Shown here one piece after another: positions 1 through 6,978 of a stretch of 11,645 nucleotides of DNA; within the stretch, counting starts at the first letter, position 1; each line of letters begins with the position of its first letter. Origin of the DNA: Pseudonocardiales bacterium (GTDB lineage Bacteria; Actinomycetota; Actinomycetes; Mycobacteriales; Jatrophihabitantaceae); the NCBI GenBank assembly GCA_030840415.1, contig JAVEEO010000336.1:1-11645 (forward strand). Reading direction: 5' to 3'. The notes below the pieces were generated by a model. That model was not told the DNA's origin. It ran no database searches and saw nothing but the letters and a program-made list of their open reading frames with translations. The translations under genes and the position numbers were made by a program.

Positions 1-27
1 GTCGTACGAGCATTAGCGTGGACCATC

Positions 28-81
28 GAGGACCTCCTGAGGGTGAATGCCTAGACACATCCACTCCGCCAGGAGGTCCTC
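28..81. repeat. 12-bp perfect inverted repeat upstream of ffh
   Basis: GAGGACCTCCTG (28-39) is exactly complementary to CAGGAGGTCCTC (70-81), with a 30-nt loop. The right arm contains a perfect Shine-Dalgarno string (AGGAGGT, 71-77), which the left arm would mask, but no ATG or GTG follows at a useful distance. No T-run follows, so it is not a classic intrinsic terminator. It could be a terminator of the gene left of the window, a leader structure for ffh, or a protein site. The rest of 1-241 shows no convincing gene. One frame is open from base 1 to a TAG at 52-54 and could be the last codons of an upstream gene, but I do not recognise them. Confidence 0.45.
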
Positions 82-241
82 CCAATTTCAACCAGCCACG
101 CCGTCAACAACCTCCCGGGTCACGACATCTAGGAGGCCGGCCCGCAGACGCCCGTAACCTGGATGGCGCCGTCTTCCACCTTCGGGGGGCGGCTGGGCTC
201 GCACGCCGCCCGCGCCGCTGGCCTAGCTAAGGGGTTCCTCG

Positions 242-1780
242 GTGTTCGACACTCTGTCTGATCGGCTGACCAAGGTCTTCACCGGCCTGCGCGGCAAGGG
301 CCGGCTCTCGCCGGCCGACATCGACGCGGTGGCCCGCGAGATCCGGATCGCGCTGCTCGAGGCCGACGTCGCGCTGCCGGTGGTCCGCCAGTTCATCGCC
401 GCGGTGAAGGAGCGGGCGGTCGGCGAGGAGGTCAGCCGGGCGCTCAACCCCGCCCAGCAGGTCATCCAGATCGTCAACGAGGAACTGATCACCATCCTGG
501 GCGGCGAGACCCGCCGGCTGCAGTACGCCAAGAACCCGCCGACGGTGATCATGCTGGCCGGCCTGCAGGGTTCGGGTAAGACCACGCTGGCCGGCAAGCT
601 GGCCCGTCATCTCAAGGACCAGGGCCACGCCCCGGTACTGGTGGCCGCCGACCTGCAGCGCCCGAACGCGGTCAACCAGCTGCAGGTGGTCGGTGAGCGC
701 GCCGGGGTCGCGGTCTACGCCCCGCAGCCGGGCAACGGCGTGGGCGATCCGGTCTCGGTCGCCCGCGACTCCCTCGACTTCGCCCGGCGCGCCCAGCACG
801 ACATGGTGATCGTCGACACCGCCGGCCGGCTGGGCATCGACGCCGAGTTGATGCAGCAGGCCGCCGACATCCGCGATGCCGTGCAGCCACAGGAGATCCT
901 GTTCGTGCTGGACGCGATGGTCGGCCAGGACGCGGTCAACACCGCCCAGGCGTTCCGCGACGGGGTCGGCTTCACGGGCGTGGTGCTCACCAAGCTCGAC
1001 GGCGATGCCCGCGGTGGCGCGGCGCTGTCGGTGCGCTACGTCACCGGCCAGCCGATCCTGTTCGCCTCCAACGGCGAGAAGCTCGAGGACTTCGACGTCT
1101 TCCACCCCGACCGGATGGCCTCGCGGATCCTGGACATGGGTGACGTGCTCACCCTGATCGAGCAGGCCCAGCGGACCTTTGACGCCGACGAAGCCGAGCG
1201 GATGGCGTCCAAGATCACCAGCGGGAACCAGTTCAGCCTGGAGGACTTCCTCGAGCAGTTGCAGGCGATCCGGCGGATGGGTCCGATCGGCAACCTGCTC
1301 GGGATGCTGCCCGGTGCCGGGCAGATGAAGGAGGCGCTGGCCCAGGTCGACGACAAGGACCTGGACCGGACCGCCGCGATCATCCGGTCGATGACGCCGG
1401 CCGAGCGCGAGGACCCGAAGATGATCAACGGCTCGCGCCGGCTGCGGATCGCCAACGGTTCCGGGGTCACGGTCAGCGAGGTCAACAACCTGGTCGACCG
1501 GTTCTTCGAGGCCCGCAAGATGATGGCCCGGATGACCGGTGGGATGGGCCTGCCCGGTGCTCGGCGGAACAACAGCAAGAACAACCGCAAGAACAAGAAG
1601 GGCAAGAACAAGCAGGCCGGACGCGGGCCGAGCCAGCCCAGGATGCCGGCCGGCCTGCCCGGGGGCCTGTCCGGGCTGCCAGGCAGCGCGTTCGGGCCCG
1701 GTGGGGCCTCAGGCCTGCCCGGGCTGCCGCCGGGCACCGAGCTGCCCGACATCTCCAAGTTCAAATTCCCCAAGAGCTGA
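242..1780 (+). CDS. ffh: Signal recognition particle protein Ffh (SRP54 GTPase)
   Basis: This is the SRP GTPase. It binds SRP RNA and signal peptides of ribosome-nascent chains in the cytosol and docks with FtsY to deliver membrane proteins to the translocon. The 512-residue protein has an N domain (about 1-95) and a G domain with the P-loop GLQGSGKTT (107-115), DLQRPNAV (137-144), DTAGR (192-196) and TKLDGDARGG (250-259). The Met-rich M domain (about 328-433) contains the SRP-RNA-binding motif SRRLRIANGSG (398-408). The tail after residue 440 has a Lys/Asn-rich stretch and then Gly/Pro/Leu repeats ending in KFKFPKS; such extended basic tails are usual in actinobacterial Ffh. GTG at 242 is chosen because AAGGGG (229-234) lies 7 nt upstream and the N domain begins directly there. 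The function is certain; what the tail does is not visible. Confidence 0.98.
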   Translation: MFDTLSDRLTKVFTGLRGKGRLSPADIDAVAREIRIALLEADVALPVVRQFIAAVKERAVGEEVSRALNPAQQVIQIVNEELITILGGETRRLQYAKNPPTVIMLAGLQGSGKTTLAGKLARHLKDQGHAPVLVAADLQRPNAVNQLQVVGERAGVAVYAPQPGNGVGDPVSVARDSLDFARRAQHDMVIVDTAGRLGIDAELMQQAADIRDAVQPQEILFVLDAMVGQDAVNTAQAFRDGVGFTGVVLTKLDGDARGGAALSVRYVTGQPILFASNGEKLEDFDVFHPDRMASRILDMGDVLTLIEQAQRTFDADEAERMASKITSGNQFSLEDFLEQLQAIRRMGPIGNLLGMLPGAGQMKEALAQVDDKDLDRTAAIIRSMTPAEREDPKMINGSRRLRIANGSGVTVSEVNNLVDRFFEARKMMARMTGGMGLPGARRNNSKNNRKNKKGKNKQAGRGPSQPRMPAGLPGGLSGLPGSAFGPGGASGLPGLPPGTELPDISKFKFPKS

Positions 1781-1797
1781 TCCGCGAAGGGCCTGAT

Positions 1798-1854
1798 CGC
1801 AGGGCCCTGATGTACCCGCAGGCCCTGAATGTGGACGCAGGGCCTGATGTGACG
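1798..1854. repeat. Three 19-bp imperfect tandem repeats with self-pairing cores
   Basis: Units 1798-1816, 1817-1835 and 1836-1854 each begin CGCAGG and carry a core close to CAGGGCCCTG. A partial unit lies at about 1785-1797. The cores are palindromic or mutually complementary: CAGGCCCTG (1819-1827) pairs perfectly with CAGGGCCTG (1838-1846) over a 10-nt loop, and 1800-1806 can pair with 1821-1827. The array fills the gap between the convergent ends of ffh and the EAL gene, so a bidirectional terminator or mRNA 3'-end structure is likely, although there is no U-tract. Confidence 0.6.
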
Positions 1855-1900
1855 GCCTGGACAACGTGGCCGGCTCAGCGCCGGTGTGCCGCCCGGCGGC

Positions 1901-2878
1901 TCAGCGACTGCTGGCGGTGGGTGCGGAGTTTCCCCAGGTCGACCATTCGGCCCGCGCGCTGGTCGGCATGCCGGTCAGGTGGCCCTGCAGGGTGTCCACT
2001 CCGAGAGCAGTCAGGCAGTCCAGCTCGCTGGCCGTCTCGACCCCCTCGGCGACGACGGTGGCGTCGAAGCTGCGGGCGAAGGTCACCATCGCCCCCACCA
2101 GCGCGCTGCGGGCGGGATCCTTGTCCACCCCGGTGACGATCCCGCGGTCGATCTTGATGATGTCGGGGGCCAGCGCGACGATGTGCCGGAACGAGGCGTA
2201 ACCGGCGCCGGCATCGTCCACAGCGAGCCTGATCCCGTGTGCGCGCAGCCGCATTCGCGCCTCGATCAGCGGCGCGTAGTCCTCGATCGAGGAGTGCTCG
2301 GTTACCTCGAGCACCAGCCGGTCGGGGCGGATCGAGGTCGAGCGCAGTTCGGCCAGCAGCGCATTGCTGGCGAAGGTCGACGGCGAGACGTTGACCGCGA
2401 CGTAGACGTCGGGTGGCAGGTCGACGGCGGCCTTGAGGGTGCAGCGCACCGCCAGCAGGTCCAGCTGCAGCGCCCGGTCCACCAGCTCGGCGTCGGTGAA
2501 CCACTGCAGAGGCGTGATCACCGGGTCGCCGCCGAACCGGGCCAGTGCCTCGACGCCGACCACCTGCATGTCCCGGGCGTCGACCACCGGCTGGAACGCG
2601 ATGCACAGGTCGCCGGTGCGGATCACCTCGTCGACCCGGCGGAACATCCGGCGCAGCCGGCGCTGCTCGCCGAACTGGGTGCCCAGCACCTGCCACAGGG
2701 CCAGGCACTGCAGCGGCAGCACGACTACCGAGACCACCGCGGTCACCAGCACGATCCGGTTCGAGCCGAGGTCGCCGCGGGTGCGATCGAGCAGCAGCAG
2801 CAGCGGACCGGTCAGCGCGATGACCAGGTCCAGGATCGTGATGGTGACGATCAGACGCCACACTCGACGGTCCGGCAT
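1901..2878 (-). CDS. Membrane-anchored EAL domain protein, predicted c-di-GMP phosphodiesterase
   Basis: EAL enzymes hydrolyse cyclic di-GMP to linear pGpG. The 325-residue protein has two hydrophobic segments (about 8-30 and 41-65) joined by a short loop, then an EAL domain (about 85-310). The catalytic set looks complete: EAL (110-112), N163 in NVSP, the E191/E194 pair in LEVTE, D221-D222, K242 in IKID, E278 in AEGVE and Q298. Loop 6 reads DDAGAGY rather than the common DDFGTGY. There is no GGDEF domain and no sizeable sensor domain, so this is a minimal membrane EAL protein. ATG at 2878 is chosen because a G-rich ribosome-binding stretch lies just upstream and the first membrane helix follows directly; the same frame stays open to 3613 but only as the antisense of the next gene. 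It converges on ffh and diverges from the HerA-like gene. Activity is predicted, not shown. Confidence 0.9.
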   Translation of the reverse strand: MPDRRVWRLIVTITILDLVIALTGPLLLLLDRTRGDLGSNRIVLVTAVVSVVVLPLQCLALWQVLGTQFGEQRRLRRMFRRVDEVIRTGDLCIAFQPVVDARDMQVVGVEALARFGGDPVITPLQWFTDAELVDRALQLDLLAVRCTLKAAVDLPPDVYVAVNVSPSTFASNALLAELRSTSIRPDRLVLEVTEHSSIEDYAPLIEARMRLRAHGIRLAVDDAGAGYASFRHIVALAPDIIKIDRGIVTGVDKDPARSALVGAMVTFARSFDATVVAEGVETASELDCLTALGVDTLQGHLTGMPTSARAEWSTWGNSAPTASSR

Positions 2879-3037
2879 TCGCCTCGCCCCCCGTTTTCGG
2901 GCATCGTCGCGGTGTACGCGTGGATACGTGTTCCGCGGCGCGCGCGGCGCCGGGATCCAGCAGCAGCCTACCTGCACCGGTTGCCGCGCCAGTTCCAAAC
3001 GGCGGTATCCGTACTCCATCGGTCCTCGGGCCGCCGC

Positions 3038-3043
3038 TAGGCT
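3038..3043 (+). promoter_or_regulatory. Candidate -10 box TAGGCT
   Basis: TAGGCT matches the TAnnnT pattern of actinobacterial vegetative -10 elements and would give a leader of roughly 50 nt before the ATG at 3101. No convincing -35 is visible about 17 nt upstream. It lies in the 222-bp divergent region shared with the EAL gene. Confidence 0.35.
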
Positions 3044-3086
3044 GCCCGCAGCGACCGGTGCGGTCGCCATCGCCGACCTCAGCGCC

Positions 3087-3092
3087 GAGGAG
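3087..3092 (+). promoter_or_regulatory. Ribosome binding site GAGGAG deciding the start at 3101
   Basis: GAGGAG sits 8 nt before the ATG at 3101. The alternative in-frame GTG at 3092 overlaps this site itself and so is unlikely to be the start. Confidence 0.75.
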
Positions 3093-3100
3093 TGCCTGCC

Positions 3101-4711
3101 ATGGCCGAATCGCCCACCGCCGCAGCCGCTGACCCAGTGGCCGGCATCGCCGCCGGCTATGACTTCGGCGCGCCGGCGTTGGAACTGGGGTCGGTGGTGC
3201 TGGACGGCCAGGCCTACCCCTCGGCCGGGGTTCGCATTCCGCTGAGCATGTTGAACCGGCACGGCCTGATCGCCGGCGCCACCGGCACCGGCAAGACCAA
3301 GACGTTGCAGCTGCTGACCGAACAGCTCTCGGCGGCCGGCGTGCCGGTGGTGGTCGCCGACATCAAGGGTGACCTGTCGGGGTTGGCCAGCCCCGCCCCG
3401 GCGCCCCAGCCGGGCGACCGGGTGTCCCAGCGGGCCTCCGACACCGGTGACGACTGGCAGCCGGCCGGCTTCGACGTGGAGTTCCTGGCCCTCGGCGGCC
3501 TGGGCAGCGGGGTGCCGGTGCGGGCGACCATGAGCTTGTTCGGCCCGCTGCTGCTGGCCAAGATCCTGGAGCTGAACGACACCCAGGAGTCCTCGCTGGC
3601 CTTGATCTTCCACTACGCCGACTCGGCGGGATTGCCATTGCTGGACCTGAAGGATCTGCGGGCGCTGATCCAGTACCTGACATCAGACGAGGGCCAGGAC
3701 GCGCTGAAGGGCATCGGCGGGCTGAGCAAGGCCACCGCGGGGGTGATCCTGCGGTCGCTGATCACCCTGGAGAACAACGGCGGTGAGGCGTTCTTCGGCG
3801 AGCCGGAGTGGGAGCCGGCCGACCTGATCCGGACCGGCAGCGACGGCCGCGGCATCGTCTCGGCCCTGGAACTGGCCGCCGTGCAGGACAAGCCCCGGCT
3901 GTTCTCGACGTTCCTGATGTGGTTGCTGGCCGACCTGTTCGCCGAGCTGCCCGAGGTCGGCGACCCCGACAAGCCCAAGCTGGTGTTCTTCTTCGACGAG
4001 GCGCACCTGCTGTTCAGCGACGCGTCCAAGGCGTTCTTGGAGCAACTCACCCAGACCGTCCGGTTGATCCGGTCCAAGGGGGTCGGCATCTTCTTCGTCA
4101 CCCAGGTGCCGGCCGACGTGCCCGACAGCGTGCTCGGCCAACTGGGCAACCGGGTGCAGCACGCGCTGCGCGCCTTCACCCCGGACGACGCCGCGAACCT
4201 GGCCAAGGCGGTGCGCACCTACCCCAAGACCGAGACCTACGACCTGGCCGAGCTGCTCACCCAGCTCGGGATCGGCGAGGCCGTGGTCACCGTGCTGTCC
4301 GAGCGGGGTGCCCCGACGCCGGTCGCCTGGACCAGGTTGCGCGCGCCGCGCTCGTTGATGGCCCAACTGGATCCGTCCGTGCAGGCCCAGGCGGTCGCCG
4401 GGTCGCCGCTGCTGGCCAAGTACGGCACCCCGATCGACCGGGACTCGGCGTACGAGAAGCTCACCGCGCGGCTGGCGCAGGCAGAACCCGATCCGAAGGC
4501 AGAACCCGATCCGAAGGCCGCTGAAAAGGCCGGCCCGGCACCGCACGCCGAGCCCGCACCGCGCGCCGGTTCGGGTTCCGAGCACGGCGGGGCGGTGGCC
4601 GACGTCCTCGGCTCGCAGGCGTTCAAGTCGTTCGCGCGCTCGGCGGCCACCGTCCTCGGCCGGGAGATCACCCGCTCGCTGTTCGGCACCGCCCGGCGGC
4701 GGCGCCGGTGA
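3101..4711 (+). CDS. DUF853 / HerA-like P-loop ATPase
   Basis: The 536-residue protein belongs to the helicase HerA-like C-terminal (DUF853, YjgR-type) family of FtsK/HerA-fold ATPases, whose biological role is not settled. Walker A is GATGTGKT (59-66) and Walker B is LVFFFDEAH (294-302) with D299 and E300. Other visible family blocks are VVVADIKGDLSGL (83-95), VTQVPADVPDSVLGQLGNR (333-351) and RAFTPDD (357-363). There is no signal peptide or membrane segment, so it is cytosolic. After residue 455 comes a low-complexity Ala/Pro/Glu linker and then a short Ala/Arg-rich C-terminal helix ending in five Arg; a conserved C-terminal segment after a variable linker is usual here. The stop overlaps the next gene by 4 nt, so the two are probably cotranscribed and translationally coupled. 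The family call is firm; helicase activity is not established. Confidence 0.93.
   Translation: MAESPTAAAADPVAGIAAGYDFGAPALELGSVVLDGQAYPSAGVRIPLSMLNRHGLIAGATGTGKTKTLQLLTEQLSAAGVPVVVADIKGDLSGLASPAPAPQPGDRVSQRASDTGDDWQPAGFDVEFLALGGLGSGVPVRATMSLFGPLLLAKILELNDTQESSLALIFHYADSAGLPLLDLKDLRALIQYLTSDEGQDALKGIGGLSKATAGVILRSLITLENNGGEAFFGEPEWEPADLIRTGSDGRGIVSALELAAVQDKPRLFSTFLMWLLADLFAELPEVGDPDKPKLVFFFDEAHLLFSDASKAFLEQLTQTVRLIRSKGVGIFFVTQVPADVPDSVLGQLGNRVQHALRAFTPDDAANLAKAVRTYPKTETYDLAELLTQLGIGEAVVTVLSERGAPTPVAWTRLRAPRSLMAQLDPSVQAQAVAGSPLLAKYGTPIDRDSAYEKLTARLAQAEPDPKAEPDPKAAEKAGPAPHAEPAPRAGSGSEHGGAVADVLGSQAFKSFARSAATVLGREITRSLFGTARRRRR
4481..4516 (+). repeat. 18-bp in-frame tandem duplication in the linker
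   Basis: The unit GCAGAACCCGATCCGAAG occurs twice head to tail (4481-4498 and 4499-4516), giving AEPDPK AEPDPK in the linker of the HerA-like protein. It keeps the frame and looks like a recent slippage duplication in a disordered region. Confidence 0.9.
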
Positions 4712-5781
4712 CCGCGCTGCACCTGCGCGGGGTCTTCCTGCCCGAGGAGCAGCAGCGCGACGCCTGGATCGTCGACGGCCGGCTCAGCTTCGAGCCGGTG
4801 CGCGAGGCCGACACCATCGCCGACGGCGGCTGGGTACTGCCCGGCTTCGTCGACGCGCACTGCCACATCGGCGTCACCCTGGACGGCTGGGCCGACGACG
4901 AGGCCCAGGTGGAGCAGGCGCTGCTCGACCGCGACGCCGGTGCCTTGCTGCTGCGCGACGCCGGCGCCCCGGTGGACAACACCGGCGTGCAGCGCCGCGA
5001 GGACCTGCCCCGGCTGGTGCGCGCCGGGCGGCACATCGCCCGGCCGCGCCGCTACATCCGTGACCTGGGCGTCGAGGTGGAGCCGCCGGACCTGGTGGCG
5101 GAGGTGGAGCGGCAGGCTGCCCGCGGCGATGGCTGGATCAAGCTGGCCGCCGACTGGATCGACCGCTCGATCGGGCAGCTGACGCCGGTCTGGCCGGACG
5201 ACGTACTGGCCGCGGCGATCGGGCGGGCGCACCAACTCGGCGTCCGGGTCGCGGCGCACACCTTCAGCGAGCAGGCGCTGCCCGGGCTGATCAAGGCCGG
5301 CATCGACTCCATCGAGCACGGCACCGGGATCACCGCCGACCTGCTGGACGAGATCGCCCGCAGGCAGATCGCGGTGGTGCCGACCCTGATCAACATCGAC
5401 ACCTTCCCCGGCATCGCGGCCTCGGCGGAGCAGAAGTTCCCGGCCTACGCCGCACACATGCGGGCGCTGCACGGCAGCTCCCGGCAACGGATCCGGGACG
5501 CCTTCGAGGCCGGCGTGCCGATCTACACCGGCACCGACGCCGGCGGCTCGCTGCCGCACGGGCTGATCCGCGAGGAGGTCACCGCGCTGGTGGACGCCGG
5601 CCTCCCGCAGGCCGAGGTGATCGCCCAGGCGTCCTGGCGGGCTCGGGAGTGGCTGGGCTTCGAGGGCCTGACCGAGGGGGCGCTGGCCGACCTGGTGGTC
5701 TATGACGCCGATCCGCGGCGCGAGCTGGCCACCCTGTACGCCCCGCGCCGGATCGTGCTGGCCGGCAAGGTGGTCGGCTAG
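4708..5781 (+). CDS. Amidohydrolase superfamily protein (imidazolonepropionase-like)
   Basis: This metal-dependent hydrolase of the amidohydrolase superfamily has the COG1228 type of layout; the substrate is unknown. The 357-residue protein has an N-terminal beta segment (1-44), then a TIM-barrel with the HxH motif in VDAHCHIG (H51, H53), K145 in GWIKLAADW as likely carbamylated bridging lysine, H184 in AAHTFS, H204 in IEHGTG and D277 in YTGTDAGG. It ends with the composite-domain strands (ADLVVYDADPR). The full ligand set suggests a working, possibly binuclear enzyme. GTG at 4708 overlaps the upstream TGA (GTGA), pointing to translational coupling with the HerA-like ATPase. From memory, an amidohydrolase gene also neighbours ffh in Mycobacterium tuberculosis (Rv2915c/Rv2916c), so this linkage may be old. 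A dipeptidase- or cyclic-amide-type reaction is possible but not deducible. Confidence 0.9.
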   Translation: MTALHLRGVFLPEEQQRDAWIVDGRLSFEPVREADTIADGGWVLPGFVDAHCHIGVTLDGWADDEAQVEQALLDRDAGALLLRDAGAPVDNTGVQRREDLPRLVRAGRHIARPRRYIRDLGVEVEPPDLVAEVERQAARGDGWIKLAADWIDRSIGQLTPVWPDDVLAAAIGRAHQLGVRVAAHTFSEQALPGLIKAGIDSIEHGTGITADLLDEIARRQIAVVPTLINIDTFPGIAASAEQKFPAYAAHMRALHGSSRQRIRDAFEAGVPIYTGTDAGGSLPHGLIREEVTALVDAGLPQAEVIAQASWRAREWLGFEGLTEGALADLVVYDADPRRELATLYAPRRIVLAGKVVG

Positions 5782-5871
5782 CGCCGAAGTTGGGCGGCCG
5801 GCAGCGGTTTACCTTCGCGCCGCGGTCGGCGATGCTGGTCGGGGGACACCTCTGGTCGGGGCAGGTTGCCG

Positions 5872-6906
5872 ATGAGCATTCGCAGAGTGGGATCGATCGC
5901 CGTGGCGGTGGGGCGGGCCGCCGTCCGCGACCGGGTGAACGCCCATGCGGCGGCGATGTCGTTCTTCGCCCTGCTGTCCCTGGTGCCGGCGACGGTCACC
6001 CTGGGCGGCGTGCTGCATGCCCTGGCCCGCATCGGCGGACCCGAACTGGCCGTCCGGGCCCAGCAGGGAGCGGCCGAGGCCATCCGGCTGCTGATCGGCC
6101 CCAAGCTCGCCGACCCGGTCATCAACCCCTTCGTCCAGACCCAGTTGACGCAGACGAGCGGGCCGGCGATCACAGGCCTGCTGGCCTCGGGGTGGCTGAT
6201 CAGCCGGGTCTTCTACTCCCTCGAACACGGTTTGGACGTCAGCTTCGGGGTGGCCGACCGGCGGCCGAGCAGGGTGCAGCGCCTGTACGCCCTGGGCCAT
6301 GCCGTCGTCGCCGTTGCCGTCGTCTCGGTGACGCTGGCCGTCATGGTGCTCGGCTGGCACAGCGGCCACGCCGGCCTGGACCGGGTGATGGGGCAGGCTC
6401 CGGTGGTGGCGCAACTGTGGGTGGTGCTGCGCTGGCCGCTGCTGTTCTTCATCCTGCTCGGCGTCATCGTCAACCTGTACCGCTACGGTCCGAATGTCCG
6501 CCTGAGCGTGCGGCAATGCCTACCCGGCGCGTACCTGGCGGTGGTGCTGTGGATCGCCGCGGCGGGCGTCTTCCGCGGTTACCTGCTGATCGGGCCGGTC
6601 GCCCCGACCGGCGTGCACACCGACGACCTGCAGGTGGTGCTGATCGGGCGCGCCATCGGTGCCTCCATCGCGACCGGGGTGTGGCTGTACTTCTCGTCGC
6701 TGGCGGTGCTGACCGGCGCCGAACTCAACAGCGTGCTGCTGCAATCGCGGATCGCCGCCGCGGCCGGTTCGCCCGCCACCCCGACGCGGCTCGGGTCGGT
6801 TCCCGTCGCGAGTGAACCCCGGGCAGCCGGCCGTCCGAGACTGCCCCGGGCGATCGGCATCCGCGCGGCGGCGATCGGCCACTGGTTCGAGGGCCACGCT
6901 CGCTGA
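5872..6906 (+). CDS. YihY/BrkB-family inner membrane protein
   Basis: The 344-residue polytopic membrane protein belongs to the YihY/virulence factor BrkB family (once misnamed RNase BN), whose molecular function is unproven. Visible family blocks are MSFFALLSLVPA (29-40), the YRYGPN...LPGA stretch (203-220) and the closing WLYFSSLAVLTGAELN block (271-286) with the hallmark GAELN. About six hydrophobic segments can be picked out (roughly 29-51, 98-115, 140-161, 186-203, 219-240, 255-283). The last 55 residues are an Arg/Ala/Pro-rich cytoplasmic tail. ATG at 5872 is preferred to the in-frame TTG at 5866 because GGGGCAGG (5858-5865) sits 6 nt upstream of the ATG and would touch the TTG. The gap of 90 nt to the amidohydrolase shows no terminator, so readthrough is possible. 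Confidence 0.88.
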   Translation: MSIRRVGSIAVAVGRAAVRDRVNAHAAAMSFFALLSLVPATVTLGGVLHALARIGGPELAVRAQQGAAEAIRLLIGPKLADPVINPFVQTQLTQTSGPAITGLLASGWLISRVFYSLEHGLDVSFGVADRRPSRVQRLYALGHAVVAVAVVSVTLAVMVLGWHSGHAGLDRVMGQAPVVAQLWVVLRWPLLFFILLGVIVNLYRYGPNVRLSVRQCLPGAYLAVVLWIAAAGVFRGYLLIGPVAPTGVHTDDLQVVLIGRAIGASIATGVWLYFSSLAVLTGAELNSVLLQSRIAAAAGSPATPTRLGSVPVASEPRAAGRPRLPRAIGIRAAAIGHWFEGHAR

Positions 6907-6939
6907 CGGCCACTGGCAAGCCCGGGCGGCGGGCATCAC

Positions 6940-6945
6940 TAGGCT
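6940..6945 (+). promoter_or_regulatory. Candidate -10 box TAGGCT
   Basis: The same hexamer as at 3038-3043 lies in the 72-nt gap before the MFS gene and would give a leader of about 27 nt. TGGCAA (6914-6919) is a weak -35 candidate with an over-long spacer. Its recurrence at matching places before two genes is the main support. Confidence 0.35.
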
Positions 6946-6978
6946 GGCAGGCACGCCGAGGCGAAGGGCAACCGAGCA

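Noticed and set aside
227..1105. Long minus-strand frame opposite ffh
   Set aside because: It is antisense to the unmistakable Ffh domains and has the skewed Arg/Gly/Asp/His composition typical of shadow frames in GC-rich DNA.
1886..3040. 384-codon plus-strand frame opposite the EAL gene
   Set aside because: It lies antisense to the EAL domain, whose catalytic motifs are intact; its translation is rich in His, Gln and Asp with no domain pattern.
2879..3613. Upstream extension of the EAL frame
   Set aside because: It would run across the divergent intergenic region and antisense to the HerA-like Walker A region; the membrane helix and ribosome-binding context support the ATG at 2876-2878.
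4237..5559. 440-codon minus-strand frame
   Set aside because: It is a shadow of the HerA-like and amidohydrolase genes, both with clear motifs on the plus strand.
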